From positions 1,233,001-1,297,000 of the forward strand of contig JAJNNQ010000092.1 of the NCBI GenBank assembly GCA_027886175.1: 64,000 nucleotides of DNA. The letters are read 5' to 3'. The notes below the pieces were generated by a model. That model ran no database searches and had not been told where the DNA came from. It saw only the letters and a list, made by a program, of their open reading frames with translations. The stretch's first letter is position 1. Each line of letters starts with the position of its first letter. Shown piece by piece: positions 56,701 through 64,000 of this stretch. The translations under genes and the position numbers were made by a program. The DNA comes from Phylloscopus collybita. Lineage: Eukaryota; Chordata; Aves; Passeriformes; Phylloscopidae.

Positions 56701-59700
56701 CTCCCACTGTCCCAGGCTGCTCCCAGCCCCAGTGTCCAGCCTGGCCTTGGGCACTGCCAGGGATCCAGGGGCAGCCACAGCTGCTCTGGGCACCCTGTGC
56801 CAGCCCTGCCCACCCTGCCAGGGAACAATTCCTGCCCAATCTCCCAGCCAGCCCTGCCCTCTGGCACTGGGAAGCCATTCCCTGTGTCCTGTCCCTCCAG
56901 CCCTTGTCCCCAGTCCCTCTCCAGCTCTCCTGGAGCCCCTTCAGGCCCTGGCAGGGGCTCTGAGCTCTCCCTGGAGCCTTCTCCTCTCCAGGTGAGCACC
57001 CCCAGCTCTCCCAACTTTTCCCCCCAGCAGGGAGCTGGGTTCTCCTGGCTGTAGGAGCAGGATGCCGTGGGCAGCCTGTGCTGCCTTCACAGAGCTCTCT
57101 GTCTTCCAGCGCTCTCTTCCCGGACGTGGTGAACTGCATGCAGACAGACAACCTGGAGCTGAAGAAGCTGGTCTACCTCTACCTGATGAACTATGCCAAG
57201 AGCCAGCCAGACATGGCCATCATGGCAGTGAACACCTTTGTGAAGGTGAGGGGACGCAGGTGTGTCCCGGGGCCACAGGGGAACACCACATGCCGGTTCA
57301 CTGCGCCAAGCTGCAAATCCGGGAGCGTGGGCAGCTTTCCAAAGCCTCTCCCTTCTGGAGGAGGGGCTCTCCAAGCTCTGGAAGGCTGATTGAGTTTGTC
57401 CAGTAATGCAGAAACCCAGTTTTTGGCAGCTGTGTTGCTCGCTCTGTCAGGGGTGTGGGCAGCTCCTGCGATCGAGAGCCGTCACGGGGATTTGTGTGCT
57501 GAGAAATCCCTCGTGATGTTCCCGTTGGAGCTGGGAACTGAGGAGTGGGTTAGGAACCAGGAGATTGTCAAATCACTCAGTGAAAAGGCCTGCTGGGCTT
57601 TAGGGGGAGGTCAGGCTTTTTAGGGAGGATAAACCTCACATAATAATCACAGTATGCGATTCCAGCATCAGGTTGGGTTCAGGTACAGGTGTCAGTGGTG
57701 AGGACATGGGATTCCTGAATGGATTGAGGGGTTCTGAGAGTGAGGGTTGGTGGTGTTGGAACTCAGTGGGTGCAGGACAAAGGAGAAACATCTCTTGGGT
57801 GAATTGTCCTCGAGAGCAGAACATAAAAACCTCGGGATCTGAACCCAAATCCTCCTGGAGGACCTGACTGTAGCCATGGTTGGTGCTGTGATATTTGGGT
57901 TTCTCTGAAACCCTTTCCCAGGCACTGTTCTGTCAACAAGAGACACATTTTCCTAACTATGTTTGCATTCCTTTCCCTAGGAGGGACTTCTTCTTGATGT
58001 CCCTCTGACTTTACCAATGTGATTGAAGAAGTTTGTCTTTCTTCCACTCCTTGGGTGGGTTCTTTGTAAAATAGTACGTCTTGGTTTGGACAGACAGGTG
58101 TCTGCCAGGGAAACTGGGGTTTCCCTTAGAATGGAGAATGCAAACCCCTCACCCCCTGCCAAATTATAGATTTGCAATCAAGGGCTTTCAGGCAAAGATT
58201 TTGGGGATAGGAATATTTGGGGATAGTTCTTTACTGGGAATATTAACAATACAAATGTAGTAGAAAAACAAAACCACCCAACCAAGCTAGCAAACAAACA
58301 AACAACAATTTTGGAAAACCCTGACAACCCAAGACAGTATAAAGGGAAGAAATTCCTGGGTAACAGAGATTGATTGGAGTCATTTCAGCCTTCTGACCTC
58401 AGGAGTCCTTGTCATTGTTAATCTTAAACAGCATCACCTGACCCTACCAGAGGTCTCGGGGTCTCTGCTTGCCTGAGATCAGGGTGATCTTTGCCCTTTG
58501 TCCTCTGGGAAGCCCCAGGCCGACCACAGAAACAACGTGGAATCTTTAGATGTTTGTTTTCAAGGTTGTTCTTCTTGTTTATTTTATCTCATCACAATTC
58601 TTCTTCTCTGAGCTCTGCCAAGGTCTGGGCAGCATGGGCAACAGGTGATGACTGCCCCCCTGGCCAAGACTCATATACAGATAATTATGTGAACATTATT
58701 TATAATTAAGAACCAATACCTATACTCTACACTAAACAGGTGTCTTCTACTCTGACCCAATCCCTCTAAAGTTACTTGGTGTCATCATCACTGCACAAAA
58801 TGGAGACAAAGAAGAAGACCCCAGGGCACTGCCTGGAATCCTCCATCTTGTCTCTGGTCATTCCTATTCTAGAACCCCAAATGTGAAAATATTATTACTT
58901 CCTATTACCTTTGAGGGCTTGCAATTCCTCTCTTAATGTTGGCAGCTTTTCCCATGGACTGTAGTCGAGGCCTTTGCCTGTCTGGGCTCTGTGCCAGGAT
59001 ATGCAACCCCCCTGTACAAATCCCAGTACAGGTTTTAAACCCCCCTGTACAGGTTTCTGTTCATCCAGGGTTTCCAAAGGAATTGGCATTCCAGCCACAT
59101 CTGCTGCAGCTCATGGAATCATAGAACCATGGAATGCATTGGGTGGGAAAGGGACTTTAAAATCCATCTCCCTCCAGCACAGAGATACCTGTGCTGGAAG
59201 AACCCAGGAAATCCAACCTCCCCTTTGCTCCCTGCAGGACTGTGAGGACCCCAACCCGCTGATCCGGGCGCTGGCGGTGCGGACCATGGGCTGCATCCGC
59301 GTGGACAAGATCACGGAGTACCTGTGCGAGCCCCTGCGCAAGTGCCTCAAGGACGAGGACCCCTACGTGCGCAAGACGGCCGCCGTCTGCGTGGCCAAGC
59401 TGCACGACATCAACGCCCAGCTGGTGGAGGACCAGGGCTTCCTGGACACCCTCAAGGATCTCATCTCAGACTCCAACCCCATGGTGAGCCTTCTTTGTCT
59501 TCTTCTCCTCCTCTTCATCCAAGTGGCGGTTGCCGCTCTCCCATCCCAGCTCCCAGCCTCCCTTTTTTGGTGATAGCAAAGCACTTTTGGGGAGGTTTTG
59601 GCTTCTTCAGGACTGCAGGCTGTGTTCCCTGCCCTGTAAGCTGGGTGGAGGGTTTCTCCCATCCCTTGGCAGTGTGTGATTGCTCTGTTCCCAGTGGGAA

Positions 59701-62700
59701 GGAGGCTGCTCCAGCTGGCTCGGGGCAGAGGGAAGCTGGTGCTTGGTTCTGGTACCACAGAGCCAGTGGCTTCTGCCTCTAGTTTTCCTGGCAGCTGGGC
59801 TTTGCCTTCCCTCCCTTTCCCTGGGCATGGGGAACTTTTAAACCACCTTTCCCCAGGGTTTCTCTTGCTGGCTCGGGGCAGAGGGAAGCTGGTGCTTGGT
59901 TCTGATGCCACAAGCCAGTGGTTTCTGCCTCTGGTTTTCCTGGCAGCTGGGCTTTGCCTTCCCTCCCTTTCCCTGGGCATGGGGAACTTTTAAACCACCT
60001 TTCCCCAGGGTTTCTCTTCCCACAGCCTTTCCTGCTTTTCCAGTCTTACCTTGGGTGTAGTTTTGAGCCCAAAGGGGCTGTGTGGAAAGCTCTGGGGCTC
60101 TTCAGAGCTGCCTGGGGGAGGGACCTGGGCCCAAAGCCAAGGCTGACTCCCGTGGAACGTGTGGGAGCTGCTGGAGATGCGGCGTGGGCGGTGGGAGCGG
60201 GGATGGCTCATCCATCCCCCTCAGATCTGCTGGGGGCAGGGAGCAGCTGGAGCCCAGATGTAGCTGGGATGTAGTGAGGAGGCAGCTCATCCCCTCAACG
60301 CCACGTTTGGTGTCACCAATCCATGTCCTGTCCCCCCCCTGGCAGGTGGTGGCCAACGCGGTGGCGGCGCTGTCGGAAATAGCCGAGTCTCACCCCAGCA
60401 GCAACCTCCTGGACCTCAACCCCCAGTCCATCAACAAGCTGCTCACAGCCCTCAACGAGTGCACTGAGTGGGGCCAGATCTTCATCCTGGACTGCCTGGC
60501 AAACTACATGCCCAAGGATGACCGGGAAGCACAGAGGTGAGGGGACGGGCAGGGCTTGGCAGTGCCCTTTGAGGAGAGTTCTTCATCTCCTGACCCTGCT
60601 GCAGGAGGTGGGACAGCGGGCATCTGCTGGACCTGTGCCTTGGGCATGGCCATCTGGAGCCTGCCCTGGTCTCGTAGTGAGCCCTGGCACTGGGATTGTG
60701 CTCCTTGAGCTGCTTTAAATGTGGCTGCAGGGGACAACGGGCACCGGGGAGCCCCGAAACGGGGTCACCGCCAGAGGGTTCTGCAGGGATTCTGGGGATT
60801 AACCTTCACTGGGGCATTCAGGAGCCGAATTCAGCCTTTTTGGGAAGGTCCCAAGTGCTGCTCAGCTTTCCTGCGAGTCTTTCCTCCGGGCTGGCAGGAG
60901 TTTTTCAGCAGGAGGAAGGGCTGGGATCATTTCCTTTCCCTCTCCTCCTGGGCCCGGCAGCATCTGCGAGCGGGTGACGCCGCGGCTGTCCCACGCCAAC
61001 TCCGCCGTGGTGCTGTCGGCCGTCAAGGTCCTGATGAAGTTCATGGAGATGCTGTCCAAGGACCTGGATTATTATGGCACTCTGCTGAAGAAGCTGGCCC
61101 CACCCCTGGTCACTCTGCTGTCCGCAGAGCCCGAGCTGCAGTACGTGGCCCTGCGCAACATCAACCTCATCGTGCAGAAGAGGTGAGTGTCCAGGTGTCC
61201 AGCTGCTTCAGTCCCTCTGGCTGCAGCACAGGTGTCACAGCACATCCTGTAGGGTCTTTTCTTCTCTGTTGGTTAAAATCCAAGGGGAGTCAGGGAATCG
61301 TGGAATGGTTTGGTTGGGAGGGATCTTAAAGCTCATCTCATGCCACCCCCTGCCATGGGACACCTTCCACTAGATCAGGTTGCTCCAAGGTCTGTCCAAC
61401 GTGGCCTTGAGTCAGTCAGGTGAGGGAACGAGCAGGGAGCTGAGCTGGGATCTCCAGTTTAATGTGTCCTTCAGTTTAATTTATTCTTTATTTGGGGCAG
61501 CTTAGCCAAAAGCTTTGAGACTTTGGAGTAATCGCTCGGTGTGTAGGGAGGGATTTTTGTGCTGCCAGCTGCTTCCTCCGCAGTTGGCCTCTTTGAACAA
61601 GTGCTCAGAGTCCTTTTGTCCCTTTGCTGATCTAAAATCCTGGTGGGCAGGAGGTGGCTGAGGCCCTACCCGTGTGCCTGGAGCAGGAGTGGCAGCTGGA
61701 GAGCCCCAGCCCAGTCAGATGATTTGTCCTCCTCCCTCCCAGTCAGCGCCGTGGTCGTCTCGTAAAAATAGCAGCAATTTCTGGGAGAAGTGGAAAGCAA
61801 TTAGTGTCCCTGGGAGTGGGAATGTGGAAGGCAGCTTGGAGCTGGACCTGGCCTAGCTCTTTCTCAGCTTAGAGAGAGGGTGAGCTGGTGAGAAAGGTCC
61901 AGCCTAGCCCTGGGGTTTGGATTTGTGTCCCTGCTCCCACTAAAACGTCCCTTCCAGCCTTGGCAGGACAAATGTTCCCCGCTGCCTCACGTCTGCCACG
62001 TGTTTGTGACAAGGTTGTGCTCTGTCCCCTGTGTGCCAGCAAAGGGGAGCCAAGGGGCAGAATCCTGGGGGGATAACCACGATGACTTGGGTTCCTTGGG
62101 TCCCAGAACCTTGGGATTGTGGTGGAAGTGAGCGCGTGTCCCCCCCTAACGCTGCCTCCGCAGGCCCGAGATCCTGAAGCACGAGATGAAGGTGTTCTTC
62201 GTCAAGTACAACGACCCCATCTACGTCAAACTGGAGAAACTGGACATCATGATCCGCCTGGCCTCCCAGGCCAACATAGCTCAGGTCAGCAGCTGGGCCC
62301 TGGGCCACCCAGGGCTGTCCAAACCCCAGCCCCAGCTCTGTGGGCACGGCTGTCCCACCCAGCCTGCCCTGCTGGGGCAGTGCCCCGCTCTCCTGGTGGC
62401 CCTGCCCTGCTGCCAGGCTCTCACTGGGCTGTGCCATCCCCTCAGGTGCTGGCAGAGCTGAAGGAATACGCCACGGAGGTGGATGTGGATTTTGTCAGGA
62501 AGGCGGTGAGGGCCATCGGCCGCTGTGCCATCAAGGTGGAGGTGAGGGCTGGGACAAGGTGGGGCTGCTGCCACCTGTGCTGGGGCAGGGCAGCGCCTGC
62601 CAGCACCTGGTGGCCAGCTCACCCCAGGGATCTGCAAGCTGGAGCCTTCCCGGGCGTGGGGATGAGCTGTGGTTGTTCCACAGGGATCAGTGGGGTGCCA

Positions 62701-63887
62701 GGAGAGTCATCCATCCCCTTATCCCTTGCCACTGCTTTAGGATCCCTGCCTAAAACAGGGCCAGGAGTTCTGAATGCAGTGGGTGATACCAGTGGCTTGT
62801 TGGGGACCAGAGTGGGACTGCAAGGGAGCTGATCCCTTCCTGGGGGGCTGGGAGGGAGCTGATCCCTTCCCAGGGGGCTGGGAGGGAGCTGATCCCTTCC
62901 CAGGGGGCTGGGAGGGAGCTGATCCCTTCCTGAGGGGCTGGGAGGAAGCTGATCCCTTCCCAGGGGGCTGGGAGGGAGCTGATCCCTTCTGGGGGGCTGG
63001 GAGGGAGCTGATCCCTTCCTGGGGGGCTGGGAGGGAGCTGATCCCTTCCCGGGGGGCTGGGAGGGAGCTGATCCCTTCCTGGGGGGCTGGGAGGGAGCTG
63101 ATCCCTTCTTGAGGGGCTGGGAGGGAGCTGATCCCTTCCCGAGGGGCTGGGAGGGAGCTGATCCCTTCTGGGGGGCTGGGAGGGAGCTGATCCCTTCCTG
63201 AGGGGCTGGGAGGGAGCTGATCCCTTCCTGAGGGGCTGGGAGGGAGCTGATCCCTTCCCGGGGGGCTGGGAGGGAGCTGATCCCTTCCCAGGGGGCTGGG
63301 AGGGAGCTGATCCCTTCCTGAGGGGCTGGGAGGGAGCTGATCCCTTCCTGAGGGGCTGGGAGGGAGCTGATCTCTTCCCAGGGGGCTGGGAGGGAACCGA
63401 TCCCTTCCCGGGGGGCTGGAAAGGTCCCAGTTGTTTTTCAGGAGGCTGGCAAGGAGCCAGTCCCTTCCCGAGGGGCTGGAGGGGAATCCACCCCTTCCTG
63501 AGGGATTGCTGGGAGGCTTTGCTTCCCCGTGGGGATGATTTTCCAAAGGGGATTATTAAAAACCTCCCTGGAAAGGTGGCTCTGCATGGCTGGAACGCTT
63601 CCCGTGGGGAGAGAGGAGCCTGTGGGGATGTGCAGAGAGGACGAGGAGGAGCCACAGCAGGACGTGGAGGCCACACTCACGTGTCCTTTGTTCTGCCGTG
63701 GGTGGGATTTGGGGGGGGATAAGAGGGCATTTTGGGGTCAGTGTCCTTGTGTGACCGAGTCCCTCCGGCAGCAATCGGCCGAGCGCTGTGTCAGCACCCT
63801 GCTGGACCTGATCCAGACCAAGGTCAACTACGTGGTGCAGGAGGCCATCGTGGTCATCAAGGACATCTTCCGCAAGTACCCCAACAA
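53705..63887 (+). CDS. AP1B1: AP1B1, clathrin adaptor AP-1 beta-1 subunit (N-terminal 423 codons, partial)
   Basis: Coding exons: 53705-53741, 54572-54677, 57110-57245, 59238-59483, 60346-60536, 60961-61182, 62164-62284, 62446-62541, 63772-63887. All joins are GT-AG and in phase. The start [20 protein letters not shown] is shared by AP1B1 and AP2B1. The segment [20 protein letters not shown] and the [13 protein letters not shown] stretch match the beta-1 rather than the beta-2 subunit. The encoded part is the helical-repeat trunk, and the hinge and appendage exons lie to the right. The product belongs to the AP-1 complex, which recruits clathrin at the trans-Golgi network and endosomes. The adjacent NEFH gene agrees with human 22q12. 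The last exon ends at a GTGCGT donor. Confidence 0.97.
54695..54890 (-). mobile_element. CR1-type LINE 3' fragment
   Basis: CTGGAATGTCCTGAGTGGGG followed by CCCAGTCCAACTCCTGGCCC is a reverse CR1 end. It starts about 20 bp after the AP1B1 exon end at 54,677. Confidence 0.75.
55450..55473 (+). repeat. (CAG)n microsatellite, AP1B1 intron
   Basis: Six uninterrupted CAG triplets lie in noncoding sequence. Confidence 0.9.
55610..55830 (+). mobile_element. CR1-type LINE 3' fragment
   Basis: It contains GGAAGGAATTGTTCTCTGGG, CTGGCAGTGCCCAGGGCCAG and the terminal TTAAAGATTCCATGATTCC. Confidence 0.82.
56330..56500 (-). mobile_element. CR1-type LINE 3' fragment
   Basis: CTGGAATATCTTGAGTTGGG and CATCCAGTCCCAGCTCCTGG mark a reverse copy of the same subfamily as the one at 54.7 kb. 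Confidence 0.75.
56613..57015 (-). mobile_element. CR1-type LINE 3' fragment
   Basis: A long reverse copy, with terminal TCATGGAATCGTAGAATCAT repeats at its left end and GAGCCTTCTCCTCTCCAGGT at its right end. It stops about 95 bp before an AP1B1 exon. Confidence 0.9.
58078..59090 (+). mobile_element. LTR-retroelement fragment in AP1B1 intron 4
   Basis: The left part starts GTCTTGGTTTGGACAGACAG and has AATGGAGAATGCAAACC, CAGGCAAAGAT and GTTCTTTACT further on. This strongly resembles the 5' end of LTRs that are very common in songbird genomes. The right part (58.64-59.09 kb) matches 27.1-27.5 kb in the THOC5 intron. No protein-coding retroviral frame is visible. The family name is not assigned because that needs a repeat-library search. 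Confidence 0.65.
59110..59200 (-). mobile_element. CR1-type LINE 3' fragment (short)
   Basis: TCATGGAATCATAGAACCAT plus GGGTGGGAAAGGGACTTTAA is the extreme 3' tail of a reverse CR1 copy, about 40 bp from an AP1B1 coding exon. Confidence 0.7.
59715..60018. repeat. ~152-bp tandem duplication, AP1B1 intron 5
   Basis: Two adjacent copies (offset 153 bp) of a block starting CTGGCTCGGGGCAGAGGGAA and ending CCCAGGGTTTCTCTT differ by only a few bases. Confidence 0.95.
61295..61425 (-). mobile_element. CR1-type LINE 3' fragment (short)
   Basis: GAATCGTGGAATGGTTTGGT and CCCCCTGCCATGGGACACCT identify a short reverse copy in AP1B1 intron 7. Confidence 0.78.
62828..63430. repeat. 30-bp x ~20 minisatellite, AP1B1 intron 9
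   Basis: About twenty units of 30 bp contain GGGAGGGAGCTGATCCCTTC and CGGGGGGCT, with TGAGG, CAGGG and TTGAG variants. Confidence 0.96.
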
Positions 63888-64000
63888 GTGCGTGCCCGTC
63901 CTACACCAGCTCTTCCCTCCTCTCTCTGCTTGGAGGGACCACCAACTCCTGGTGGGATGAAGCCCCCCCCAGAGCCTCCCCCCACCCCAGCACAGGTGGC

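Noticed and set aside
58640..58670. TGATGA motif as a possible box C/D snoRNA in an AP1B1 intron
   Set aside because: Human AP1B1 hosts a snoRNA, but here the motif lies inside an LTR fragment, and I see no paired box D or terminal stem.
53705..63887. Assignment to AP2B1 instead of AP1B1
   Set aside because: The trunks are very similar, but the diagnostic segments ([25 protein letters not shown]) fit beta-1, and the NEFH/THOC5 neighbourhood agrees.

Overview
This window is vertebrate nuclear DNA, almost certainly from a bird and probably from a songbird. The reasons are large GT-AG split genes, many CR1-type LINE tails, very compact GC-rich introns packed with minisatellites, and LTR fragments that resemble the endogenous retroviruses common in passerines. 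Gene order matches human 22q12.2 read backwards: NF2 (-), [extra gene], NIPSNAP1 (+), THOC5 (+), NEFH (-), AP1B1 (+).

Layout. Positions 1-10,665 are the 5' part of NF2 intron 1. They hold CR1 fragments, a few non-repetitive AT-richer blocks that may be conserved elements, and an A/T-rich tandem array next to exon 1. NF2 exon 1 (merlin residues 1-38) lies at 10,666-10,779 on the minus strand. A 1.45 kb GGGGACAC-type VNTR and other satellites follow to about 13.9 kb. From 14,066 to 17,120 is a compact eight-exon gene encoding a PH-domain protein of 332 aa. I assign it to PLEKHA4 from its PH domain and its C-terminal residues. Its stop codon is 73 bp before the NIPSNAP1 start codon. NIPSNAP1 (10 coding exons, 279 aa) runs from 17,194 to 20,675. 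THOC5 (19 coding exons, 683 aa, plus a noncoding first exon) runs from 22.2 to 37.7 kb. NEFH (4 exons, 925 aa, minus strand) occupies 39,541-44,450. The NEFH-AP1B1 intergenic region carries an array of about 20 CCAAT motifs. AP1B1 starts near 47.5 kb with a noncoding exon. Its coding exons run from 53,705 to 63,887, and the window ends in the next intron, after 423 codons.

All exon joins given were checked by phase. The summed coding lengths are multiples of three for the complete genes, and THOC5 comes out at exactly the human length.

The genes are not a functional operon. They are a cytoskeletal/tumour-suppressor scaffold (NF2), a phosphoinositide-binding adaptor (PLEKHA4), a mitochondrial protein (NIPSNAP1), an mRNA-export subunit (THOC5), an axonal intermediate filament (NEFH) and a clathrin-adaptor subunit (AP1B1), kept together by synteny. 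The observations most worth checking are the PLEKHA4-like gene between NF2 and NIPSNAP1, the four-fold duplication of a NIPSNAP1 exon-intron junction, the CCAAT array, and a 168-bp inverted repeat in THOC5 intron 6.
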